NCBI GenBank assembly: GCA_963788285.1 | Contig: CAWBGB010000007.1 | Coordinates: 434,001-498,000, forward strand | Origin: Alicyclobacillus_A sp963788285 | GTDB taxonomy: Bacteria > Bacillota > Bacilli > Alicyclobacillales > Alicyclobacillaceae | DNA length: 64,000 bases | Direction: 5' to 3' | Shown: piece after piece, positions 16,491 through 24,027 of the stretch | How the letters are laid out: each line of letters begins with the position of its first letter | Numbering within the stretch: the first letter of the stretch is position 1 | Position numbers and translations under genes: made by a program | Notes under the pieces: generated by a model | What the model was told of the DNA's origin: nothing | Seen by the model: only the letters and a program-made list of their open reading frames with translations | Databases searched by the model: none

Positions 16491-17030
16491 ATGCATCCGC
16501 ACTTGAAAAAAATCCTCTTTTCAGAACAAGACATTCAAGGCTGTGTCGCAAAGCTGGGAAAACAACTTTCTGCAGACTACGACGGTAAGAACCCTTTGTT
16601 CATCTGCGTTTTGAAGGGTGCCGTCATGTTCATGGCGGACCTCGTCAAACACGTCGAGGTGCCCATGGAAATGGACTTTATGGCTGTCTCCAGCTATGGA
16701 GACTCGTCGAAGTCTTCGGGCGTGGTACGGATTATGAAGGACCTCGACCGGCCCGTGGAAGGACGCCACGTCGTCATCGTGGAAGATATCGTGGACACAG
16801 GTCTCACCCTCGCGTATTTGAAAGATCTCCTATTGCGCAGGCACGTGGCGAGTGTTCGCGTGGTCACGCTGTTCGACAAGCCGGAAGGCCGCAAGGTAGA
16901 GATTATACCCGATTATCACGGCTTTGAAGTTCCGAACGAATTCATCGTAGGCTACGGCTTGGATTACGCTGAACAATACCGCAACTTGCCGTACGTGGGC
17001 GTCCTGAAACCGGAGATATATGTGAAGTAA
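16491..17030 (+). CDS. hpt: Hypoxanthine-guanine phosphoribosyltransferase
   Basis: Salvages hypoxanthine and guanine to IMP and GMP with PRPP. 179 residues. The PRPP-binding motif VVIVEDIVDTGLTL is at about residues 86-99, with the purine-site segment VPNEFIVGYGLDYAEQYRNL near the end. ATG 16491 has GGGAGG 5 bases upstream. It follows tilS by 68 bp; in B. subtilis the two proteins are reported to act together in ftsH expression. Confidence 0.97.
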   Translation: MHPHLKKILFSEQDIQGCVAKLGKQLSADYDGKNPLFICVLKGAVMFMADLVKHVEVPMEMDFMAVSSYGDSSKSSGVVRIMKDLDRPVEGRHVVIVEDIVDTGLTLAYLKDLLLRRHVASVRVVTLFDKPEGRKVEIIPDYHGFEVPNEFIVGYGLDYAEQYRNLPYVGVLKPEIYVK

Positions 17031-17053
17031 TCGTGAATCCACGGCCATTGCTG

Positions 17054-17081
17054 TTACGCGGTCAGTGCCCTATGGTACAAT
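17054..17081 (+). promoter_or_regulatory. Possible SigA-type promoter of ftsH
   Basis: TTACGC (17054-17059), 16 bases, TACAAT (17076-17081) preceded by TGG, an extended -10 element. It is 30 bp before the ftsH start. Confidence 0.45.
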
Positions 17082-17111
17082 GATTGCGCCATGACCGAGA
17101 GGAGGTAAGGC

Positions 17112-18920
17112 ATGAACAGATTTTACCGCAGTATCGTTTTCTACGTCCTGATATTGCTGGCGATTGTCGGAGTTGTCAACTATATAACGGGACAAGATCA
17201 CACAAAGACAACCCTTACATATACGCAATTTGTCAACGATGTGAAAAATCATGAGGTCGAACCGGATGTTCTGGTCACTCCGGAGGGCTTAACCGCCACT
17301 ATCGATGGTACGTTGACGAATGGGACCGAGTTTACGACGCGGGCCCTGATTATTGACAACGACATCACAAGCTTTCTTCAGGACAACAAACTGAACGCAA
17401 CGTACGCGCCACAGCCGAAGGCGTCCATCTGGATTCAGTTCCTGGAATCGGTCGTGCCATTCATCTTCATCTTTATCCTGATGTTCTTCCTCTTCAATCA
17501 GGCGCAAGGTGGCGGCAGCCGCGTCATGAACTTTGGCAAGAGCCGCGCGCGCTTGTACTCCGAGGAAAAGCGACGTGTAACATTCAGGGATGTTGCGGGC
17601 GCTGACGAAGAAAAGACAGAACTCGAGGAAATCGTGGAATTCCTGAAGGATCCGAAGCGTTTCTCCGCACTCGGGGCGCGGATCCCGAAAGGCGTTCTGC
17701 TTGTCGGTCCTCCTGGTACAGGTAAAACGTTGTTAGCGCGCGCCGTCGCTGGTGAGGCAGGGGTTCCGTTCTTCAGCATCAGCGGTTCCGACTTTGTCGA
17801 AATGTTCGTCGGTGTCGGCGCATCGCGCGTGCGCGACTTGTTCGAAACGGCAAAGAAGAACGCACCGTGTATCATCTTCATTGACGAAATTGACGCCGTG
17901 GGTCGTCACCGTGGTGCCGGACTCGGCGGCGGTCATGACGAACGCGAACAGACGTTAAACCAATTGCTTGTTGAAATGGACGGGTTCTCGGCGAACGAAG
18001 GGATTATCATTATCGCGGCAACGAACCGGCCGGACATTCTGGATCCCGCATTGCTCCGCCCGGGCCGCATTGACCGCCAAATAATCGTCAATCGTCCGGA
18101 CGTCAAGGGACGCGAGGAAATCCTGAAAGTGCATGCGCGCAACAAGCCTTTTCATGAAGATGTTCGCTTGGACCAGATTGCCAAACGAACGCCTGGATTT
18201 ACGGGGGCGGATTTGGAGAACGTGCTCAACGAAGCGGCTTTGCTGGCGGCGCGGCGCGGTGAATCGACCATCAGGAACAGCGACATCGATGAGGCCATTG
18301 ACCGCGTCATGGCGGGTCCGGAAAAACGAAGTCGGGTAATGTCGGAACGTGAGCGAAAGCTTGTCGCGTATCACGAGTCCGGACACGCGGTGGTCGGGTA
18401 CTTCGTGTCGAATGCCGACACCGTGCACAAGGTTACCATTGTGCCTCGCGGAATGGCTGGCGGATACAATCTGATGCTTCCGAAGGAAGAGCGTTATTTC
18501 ATGACTCGTCAGGAGATGCTGGACAAAATTTGCGGCTTCCTCGGAGGGCGTGTTGCCGAAGAAATTGTGTTCGGGGAAATTTCCACCGGTGCGCACAACG
18601 ACCTGCAGCAAGTAACGCAGATTGCCCGTCAGATGGTCACCGAATACGGTATGAGCGAGAAACTAGGACCGATGCAATTCGGGAATCGACAGGGTTCGGG
18701 TCAAGTGTTCCTGGGCAAGGACTTGTCCGTTGAACCGAACTACAGCGACCAGGTGGCGTACCAAATCGACGAAGAGATGAAGCGGATTGTCGAAGAATGT
18801 CATGAAATCACGCGTAAGGTATTGATGGAACATCGGGACAAACTGGACGCCTTGGCGAACATCCTGCTCGAGAAAGAAACACTAGTCGAAGAGGAAATCA
18901 AGGCAGTCATGGAAGGTTAA
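17112..18920 (+). CDS. ftsH: ATP-dependent zinc metalloprotease FtsH
   Basis: A hexameric membrane AAA+ protease that extracts and degrades membrane and short-lived proteins. 602 residues. Membrane helices near 8-25 and 110-128 flank an extracytoplasmic domain. AAA module: Walker A GPPGTGKT near 199, Walker B CIIFIDEIDA near 255, SRH with arginine fingers. Zinc site HESGH near 421. GAGGAGGTAA precedes ATG 17112. A strong terminator follows. Confidence 0.98.
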   Translation: MNRFYRSIVFYVLILLAIVGVVNYITGQDHTKTTLTYTQFVNDVKNHEVEPDVLVTPEGLTATIDGTLTNGTEFTTRALIIDNDITSFLQDNKLNATYAPQPKASIWIQFLESVVPFIFIFILMFFLFNQAQGGGSRVMNFGKSRARLYSEEKRRVTFRDVAGADEEKTELEEIVEFLKDPKRFSALGARIPKGVLLVGPPGTGKTLLARAVAGEAGVPFFSISGSDFVEMFVGVGASRVRDLFETAKKNAPCIIFIDEIDAVGRHRGAGLGGGHDEREQTLNQLLVEMDGFSANEGIIIIAATNRPDILDPALLRPGRIDRQIIVNRPDVKGREEILKVHARNKPFHEDVRLDQIAKRTPGFTGADLENVLNEAALLAARRGESTIRNSDIDEAIDRVMAGPEKRSRVMSERERKLVAYHESGHAVVGYFVSNADTVHKVTIVPRGMAGGYNLMLPKEERYFMTRQEMLDKICGFLGGRVAEEIVFGEISTGAHNDLQQVTQIARQMVTEYGMSEKLGPMQFGNRQGSGQVFLGKDLSVEPNYSDQVAYQIDEEMKRIVEECHEITRKVLMEHRDKLDALANILLEKETLVEEEIKAVMEG

Positions 18921-18943
18921 ACGCTGCAACTGAAAAAACTTTA

Positions 18944-18971
18944 CCCTCGAGCGAGGACTCGAGGGTTTTTT
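18944..18971 (+). terminator. Rho-independent terminator of ftsH
   Basis: 8-bp stem CCCTCGAG/CTCGAGGG, loop CGAGGA, six T. Confidence 0.93.
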
Positions 18972-18979
18972 GTCGAATC

Positions 18980-19900
18980 ATGTACCCACGTAGTGTGTGC
19001 TGTTCGCTCGTGATGTGGTACTAAGTTCTGGGATGGTTAACCGCCTTCGCCGGATGGGGGTAGACTCCGTTTGCATTGAAGACACATCGACTTACGACTT
19101 GCAGGCGCAAGGCTTCATCTCCTCTCTGACAAGGCAACTCGTCTTGGAGGCCACGTAAGTTCACTAACAGACTTCGCTAATGGCACATATTCACGAGTCG
19201 TCAAACCAAACCGGACCAAACAGCAACTCATACCGTTGCTCTCCGACGTCATTGGTCAACTGAAAGCGATTGGGGGCGCGGGAGAACACTTGGGTAATGT
19301 CTACATGTCTGATGGGGATCTGTACCACCACTCCGCAAATGTGACATTGTTCGCACTTGGGGTCGGCATTGGTATGGGACTTACTAGAGCAACTCATTGA
19401 CCTCGGTATCGGTACCCTTTTGCACGACGTTGGGAAGTTGAAATTCCCTGAGTCCAGTTTGAATGCCGGACTTGTCAAAGGCCTCTGCCACGGTAGTGCT
19501 TCAACACCACCAGCGAATTAACGGTTCGGGCCACCCCAAGGCGCTACAAGGCGAGGCATCCACTCCTTCTATCGGATCGTGGCAGTGGTCGATGTGTACG
19601 AAGCTTTGACAGCCAACCATGTCTATTGCGATGCCGATCTACCGCACCACGCGTTTGAATTGCTGCTCGACGGCGGAACTCAGTTTGATCCGCAGGTCAT
19701 TGAAGCTTTCTTCTCAACCATTGCCATTTACCCTGTGGGAATGACGTTGCTCTATCGGGCAGTGGTTGTGCGGTCTCCGCGCAAATAGCCCCAGCGGCCC
19801 ATTGTCCGCGTGATAGGGGATGCAGAAGGGAATCCGGTCCCGGTGCCTTGCGGGATGAATCTCTCGCGAATCATGAAGTCGGCGAATTACCAATCGCTCA
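18980..19900 (+). pseudogene. Degenerate HD-GYP domain phosphodiesterase gene
   Basis: Successive frames each encode a piece of a c-di-GMP phosphodiesterase-like HD-GYP protein. 19003-19158: FARDVVLSSGMVNRLRRMGV. About 19172-19399: LGNVYMSDGDLYHHSANVTL. About 19387-19521: DLGIGTLLHDVGKLKFP, containing the HD pair. From about 19494: HHQRINGSGHP, the degraded GYP region. 19558-19788: IVAVVDVYEALTAN and IAIYPVGM. An in-frame TAG is then followed by more family-like C-terminal text. At least four frame changes and two stops are needed, and about 40 residues between the HD and GYP motifs appear deleted, as does a short N-terminal piece. No full-length product is possible. The right boundary is approximate. 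Confidence 0.82.
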
Positions 19901-20011
19901 CAGTGTGTGCCCGAAAAAGGACAAGGGAAGGATATGGTTGGAATCCCGCATCACGAAGACATTCTTGACTGCCTTTTTCGGACAACCTCATAAAGGCGGG
20001 TGATTCCACCT

Positions 20012-20782
20012 GTGGACAATATTTTAGTGATGGACGTTGGGAACACCAACACGGCCGTCGGCGTGTTTCAGGGGGAACGCCTTGCGCATCATTGGCGAGT
20101 GACCACCGCCAAGGACCGAACTGCCGACGAGATGGGTATTTTGATAAAGGCATTGTTTCAGGATCATGGATTGAAGTCCGAACGTGTGGACGGCGTGGTG
20201 GTAAGTTCCGTCGTGCCTCCGATGGTATCCGTGCTGGAAGACATGTGCAAGCTCTACTTCCGCTGTGAACCGTTGGTCGTGGGCCCGGGCATCAAAACAG
20301 GACTTCTCGTAAAATATGAAAATCCCCGGGATGTAGGAGCGGATCGGGTGGCTAACGCCGTGGCTGCGGTGCACCGCTTCGGTTGTCCCGTCATCGTTGT
20401 AGACGTGCGGACGGCGACTACATTTACGGTCGTGAACCAAGATGGGCACTATATTGGAGGCGTCATCGCACCTGGGGTGAAGTCTTCTGCAGATGCGCTG
20501 TTTCAACAAACGGCCAAACTCCCCAGTATTGACCTCGCCGCACCGCGGACCGTCATTGGTAAAAACACGGTGTCCAGTATGCAGTCGGGTATCGTGTACG
20601 GATTCGCTGGACTCATCGATCATCTTGTTGGTCGCATCCGCCAGGAGGAGCCGGCTCCGTACCGTGTAATTGCCACGGGGCACTACGCCCGGCTGATTAG
20701 CCCACACAGCAGTGTCATCACCGATGTGGTGCCACATCTCACACTGGAAGGTTTGCGCATTTTGTGGGCCCTCAACCGCTGA
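20012..20782 (+). CDS. coaX: Type III pantothenate kinase
   Basis: Catalyses the first step of coenzyme A synthesis, ATP-dependent phosphorylation of pantothenate. 256 residues, ASKHA fold: phosphate loop MDVGNTNTAVGVF at the N-terminus, GADRVANAVAA near 110, GGVIAPGVKSSADALF near 150, GKNTVSSMQSG near 190. GTG 20012 has AAAGGCGGG upstream at better spacing than GTG 20000. The family DxGTAxT motif reads DVRTATT here, with Arg (CGG at 20408-20410) in place of the Gly, which could hurt ATP binding. The gene is otherwise intact and starts the coaX-hslO-folP-folK cluster. Confidence 0.93.
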   Translation: MDNILVMDVGNTNTAVGVFQGERLAHHWRVTTAKDRTADEMGILIKALFQDHGLKSERVDGVVVSSVVPPMVSVLEDMCKLYFRCEPLVVGPGIKTGLLVKYENPRDVGADRVANAVAAVHRFGCPVIVVDVRTATTFTVVNQDGHYIGGVIAPGVKSSADALFQQTAKLPSIDLAAPRTVIGKNTVSSMQSGIVYGFAGLIDHLVGRIRQEEPAPYRVIATGHYARLISPHSSVITDVVPHLTLEGLRILWALNR

Positions 20783-20813
20783 CATGATATTGACTCGCAA
20801 GGAGGAAACCCGC

Positions 20814-21683
20814 TTGACACCGACAGATGTTGCCATTCGAGCGCTTTCTGACAACGGACATGTTCGTGCAATGACTTGCACGACCACACAATTGACCAAT
20901 GAGCTGCAGCGGAGACACGGAACGTGGCCAGTTGCTACCGCCGCACTCGGGCGCACAGCGTCCATTGCCGCTATGATGGGCCTCATGCTGAAGGGGCGAG
21001 AGCGGCTAACGGTTCAAGTAAAGGGGGACGGCCCGCTGGGTTCCATTATGGTTGATGCCGACTCGGAAGGGCACGTGCGCGGGTATGTTCAGAATCCCCA
21101 TGTACACCTGCCAGCGAATGCGCAGGGAAAACTGGATGTTGGCGGCGCCGTCGGGCCAGGTATATTGTATGTAATGCGTGATCTCGGGATGAAAGACGTC
21201 TATCGAGGCAGTGCGGAGCTGCAAACGGGGGAAATCGGCGACGACTTCACCTACTACTTCGCCGTTTCCGAGCAAACGCCTTCGTCCGTCGGTGCGGGTG
21301 TACTTGTGGATACCGACAACAGTGTGGTTGTCTCGGGTGGATTCATCGTGCAACTGCTCCCAGGTCACACTGAAGCGGATATTGAAGAGTTGGAACAACG
21401 AATAGGACAGATGAAAAGCGTGACGGACATCCTTCGCACGGGTGCCACAGCGCGAGACCTGTTGGACATCGTGTTGCCAGGAGCGACGGTGCTGGAGGAG
21501 CGCGACATTCAGTTTCACTGCGGTTGCTCGAAGGATCGGATGAAGGTTCTGTTGAAGAGCCTCGGCGACGCGGAGATTCAATCTCTGCTGGAAGAACAGG
21601 GCGAAGCAGAAGTCGTCTGCCACTTCTGTAACGAGCGATATCATTTTGACAAGGCGGAACTGCAGTCCATGTTAGATAACTGA
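20814..21683 (+). CDS. hslO: Redox-regulated chaperonin Hsp33
   Basis: Hsp33 is a holdase switched on by oxidation of a zinc-cysteine centre. 289 residues. The C-terminal zinc site is present: FHCGCSKDRM (CxC) and CHFCNERY (CxxC) 32 residues later. The TTG at 20814 has AAGGAGG 8 bases upstream and gives the normal family length; the open frame upstream overlaps coaX and is not used. 31 bp separate it from coaX and 18 bp from folP. Confidence 0.96.
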   Translation: MTPTDVAIRALSDNGHVRAMTCTTTQLTNELQRRHGTWPVATAALGRTASIAAMMGLMLKGRERLTVQVKGDGPLGSIMVDADSEGHVRGYVQNPHVHLPANAQGKLDVGGAVGPGILYVMRDLGMKDVYRGSAELQTGEIGDDFTYYFAVSEQTPSSVGAGVLVDTDNSVVVSGGFIVQLLPGHTEADIEELEQRIGQMKSVTDILRTGATARDLLDIVLPGATVLEERDIQFHCGCSKDRMKVLLKSLGDAEIQSLLEEQGEAEVVCHFCNERYHFDKAELQSMLDN

Positions 21684-21701
21684 TTGGCTGGGGGTGAAGG
21701 G

Positions 21702-22526
21702 ATGCCAACTGTATTGACCGAAACATCGCGACAGGCTTTGAAGACATCTGGCACCCTCATCATGGGGATTGTCAACGTGACGCCCGATTCCTTTTCCGAC
21801 GGCGGCAAGTTTCTGGATCCAAAGGCTGCGATTGAACAAGCGTACCGCCTGATTGACGAAGGTGCGGATATCCTCGATATTGGTGCCGAGAGTACGAGGC
21901 CAGGTGCCGAATACGTATCCGCCGAAGACGAGTGGAGCCGCTTGGAGCCTGTAATTCGTGAACTGTGCCCAAACAGTCCTGTCCCAATTTCTGTCGACAC
22001 CTACAAGGCAACGGTAGCGGCGCGTGCCATTGAGTTAGGTGTAGACATCATTAACGACATCTGGGGTGGTTTGGCCGACTCGGACATGCTCAACGTCGTT
22101 GCGCAAGCGAAATGCCAGTACATATGGATGCACAACCGAGAGCATCCGGTTCAAGAAGACGCCTTTGGGGTACTCGTCCATGAGACCAGGGCGGGGATTG
22201 AACGGTGTCTTGCTGCTGGCATCGATAAAGCATCGCTGTGGATAGATCCGGGTATTGGGTTCGGCAAGACGTACCACCAAAATCTCAGTATCTTGCGTCG
22301 CCTCTCCGAGTACTGCGCGCTGGGCTACCCGGTACTGTTGGGGACGAGTCGAAAGAGTGTCATCGGTAACACGTTGGGCGTGCCGCCGGAGGATCGGCTG
22401 GAAGGATCCTTGGCAACGGCGGTGCTTGGCGTTGCTGCTGGTGTGCGGTGTATCCGCGTGCACGATGTCCGAGCTACGGTTCGTGCGTGCAGAATGACGG
22501 AGGCGATTCTCCAAGCCGATGAATGA
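21702..22526 (+). CDS. folP: Dihydropteroate synthase
   Basis: Condenses 6-hydroxymethyl-dihydropterin pyrophosphate with p-aminobenzoate; the sulfonamide target. 274 residues, TIM barrel. Signatures IMGIVNVTPDSFSDGGKF and GADILDIGAESTRPGA are intact, with a later GTSRKSVIG. ATG 21702 follows GGGGGTGAAGG. It overlaps folK by 8 bp, so the two are translationally coupled. Confidence 0.97.
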   Translation: MPTVLTETSRQALKTSGTLIMGIVNVTPDSFSDGGKFLDPKAAIEQAYRLIDEGADILDIGAESTRPGAEYVSAEDEWSRLEPVIRELCPNSPVPISVDTYKATVAARAIELGVDIINDIWGGLADSDMLNVVAQAKCQYIWMHNREHPVQEDAFGVLVHETRAGIERCLAAGIDKASLWIDPGIGFGKTYHQNLSILRRLSEYCALGYPVLLGTSRKSVIGNTLGVPPEDRLEGSLATAVLGVAAGVRCIRVHDVRATVRACRMTEAILQADE

Positions 22527-23025
22527 GCAGAAGACGCTTGTGACGCACACTGCCTACGTCGGTTTGGGCTCTAATTTAGGCATGCGAGAAGAATTCCTCA
22601 AGAGCGCGATAGCATGTCTACGGGCGATGGGTTCCATTCGACCCTCGTCCGTCTACGAGACTGAACCGGTGGGCTACACGCAGCAACCCCCATTCCTCAA
22701 TATGGTGGTGGAGTTGCAGACCGTATTGCCACCGCTGGGACTATTGAAACAACTGCTTGCTATCGAACATGAGCACGGGCGGACCAGAGACATTCGCTTT
22801 GGTCCGCGCACCCTCGACCTGGATCTTCTATTGTACGACGACGAGTACATTTGCCTTCGAATTCTGCAGGTTCCGCATCCACGGATGTGGGAGAGGGCGT
22901 TTGTTCTGGTTCCTCTGGCGGAGCTGGTTCCACACCGGAGGGGGCTCGGCGGAGCCTCCATCAAATCGTTGGCCGAACAGATTGCTCGCGAAGGGGAGAT
23001 TCGGTGTGTCGGACATCTTCGGTAG
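22519..23025 (+). CDS. folK: 6-hydroxymethyl-7,8-dihydropterin pyrophosphokinase
   Basis: Transfers pyrophosphate from ATP to hydroxymethyl-dihydropterin, the step before FolP. 168 residues. Family markers YVGLGSNLG, SSVYETEPVG, and RFGPRTLDLDLLLYDD followed by VPHPRMWERAFVLVPL. The start overlaps the folP stop and its end overlaps the next gene by 20 bp. folB, which lies between folP and folK in B. subtilis, is absent here. Confidence 0.97.
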   Translation: MNEQKTLVTHTAYVGLGSNLGMREEFLKSAIACLRAMGSIRPSSVYETEPVGYTQQPPFLNMVVELQTVLPPLGLLKQLLAIEHEHGRTRDIRFGPRTLDLDLLLYDDEYICLRILQVPHPRMWERAFVLVPLAELVPHRRGLGGASIKSLAEQIAREGEIRCVGHLR

Positions 23026-23248
23026 ACGTTTGCGCGCTTACCGCAAGCTGAAGCACTGGACGCAGACTGAGCTAGCAGATAAGATTGGCGTGAGTGTGGC
23101 CATCATCGGCGGTTTAGAACGCGGCACTCGTTATCCGACGAAGCCGATCCTGGACCGGTTGGCCCAAGTTTTAAACGTGTCTACGGCAGAACTGCTCGGT
23201 GACGCGAATCGCCAAGCGTACGACAGTGACTCGCAACAATTCTTTTAG
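23006..23248 (+). CDS. Small XRE-family helix-turn-helix regulator
   Basis: 80 residues, essentially one Cro/CI-type DNA-binding domain: GRRLRAYRKLKHWTQTELAD, then IGGLERGTRYPTKPILDRLA. It corresponds by position to B. subtilis yazB, for which no function is known. GTG 23006 has AAGGGGAG upstream inside folK. It is the last gene of the coaX-to-folK cluster and is followed by a new promoter. Confidence 0.88.
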   Translation: MSDIFGRRLRAYRKLKHWTQTELADKIGVSVAIIGGLERGTRYPTKPILDRLAQVLNVSTAELLGDANRQAYDSDSQQFF

Positions 23249-23276
23249 TGTAACCTGAGCGAACGTTTGGTATGCG

Positions 23277-23305
23277 TTGACATTCGATAGGGGGCTCTCT
23301 ATAAT
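23277..23305 (+). promoter_or_regulatory. SigA promoter of greA
   Basis: Consensus TTGACA (23277-23282), 17-base spacer, consensus TATAAT (23300-23305). Predicts an unusually long leader of about 145 bases before greA. Confidence 0.88.
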
Positions 23306-23345
23306 TGCGCATAGACGCAACTTTCCGGGTTGAAGCGCACTGCTT

Positions 23346-23360
23346 AGTACATACTGTACT
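23346..23360. repeat. Perfect inverted repeat in the greA leader
   Basis: AGTACA-TAC-TGTACT, located about 40 bases after the predicted transcription start. It could be an operator or a small RNA hairpin; nothing identifies a ligand. Confidence 0.5.
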
Positions 23361-23458
23361 GGCAGTGTTTTCTACAATCTGCACACGAATACGAATACGG
23401 AAATGGACCCATTGCATATGTTGAGTTACGAGTTGCGGACAGTAAAGGAGAGACCAAA

Positions 23459-23935
23459 ATGACCGAAAAGGAAGTTCTACTGACGCCCGAGGGTTTACAA
23501 AAACTCGAGGACGAACTGGAGCATCTGAAGAGTGTAAAACGACGTGAAGTCGCGGAACGTATAAAATTAGCCATCAGCTACGGAGATATTAGCGAAAACT
23601 CAGAATACGAAGACGCAAAGAACGAACAGGCGTTCGTGGAAGGGCGAATTATGACGCTCGAAAAGATGCTTCGGAACGCCCGCATCATCCATGAAGACGA
23701 CGTCAACACAGATGTGGTCAGCATCGGATCGACCGTCTTGTTGAAAGATGTAGAATTTGACGAAGAGGTAGAGTACACTATTGTGGGCTCCGCAGAGGCA
23801 GATCCGGCAAGCAACAAGATTTCCAATGAATCCCCGGTTGGACGTGCGCTGCTTGGTAAAGCCATTGGTTCGATGGTGGATGTCGCCGTGCCCGCAGGCA
23901 CGATTCGTTTTCAGATCCTCGAGATCAAACGGTAG
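23459..23935 (+). CDS. greA: Transcription elongation factor GreA
   Basis: GreA enters the RNA polymerase secondary channel and stimulates cleavage of backtracked RNA. 158 residues: an N-terminal coiled coil (LQKLEDELEHLKSVKRREVA) carrying the acidic tip SYGDISENSEYEDAK, then an FKBP-like C-terminal domain (NKISNESPVGRALLGK). AAAGGAGAGA precedes ATG 23459. It takes the place held by dusB before lysS in B. subtilis. Confidence 0.97.
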   Translation: MTEKEVLLTPEGLQKLEDELEHLKSVKRREVAERIKLAISYGDISENSEYEDAKNEQAFVEGRIMTLEKMLRNARIIHEDDVNTDVVSIGSTVLLKDVEFDEEVEYTIVGSAEADPASNKISNESPVGRALLGKAIGSMVDVAVPAGTIRFQILEIKR

Positions 23936-23982
23936 TTTTCCACTGTTACTGGCATGAAAAGGGTTTCTCAATGAGGAAGATT

Positions 23983-24006
23983 CGGACGAGGAAAGTTCCT
24001 CGTCCG
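23983..24006 (+). terminator. Weak hairpin between greA and lysS
   Basis: Inverted repeat CGGACGAGG/CCTCGTCCG with a short loop, followed only by TTTG. It may be a partial terminator or mRNA-end structure; lysS starts 22 bp later. Confidence 0.4.
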
Positions 24007-24027
24007 TTTGAATTGGAGAGGTGACGG

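Noticed and set aside
19191..19478. 95-codon minus-strand frame in the HD-GYP region
   Set aside because: It is antisense to the clearly readable HD-GYP fragments.
20024..20986. 320-residue open frame on the minus strand opposite coaX and hslO
   Set aside because: It is antisense to two well-identified genes, has no domain-like text and is rich in Arg/His/Ser as expected from a complementary frame.
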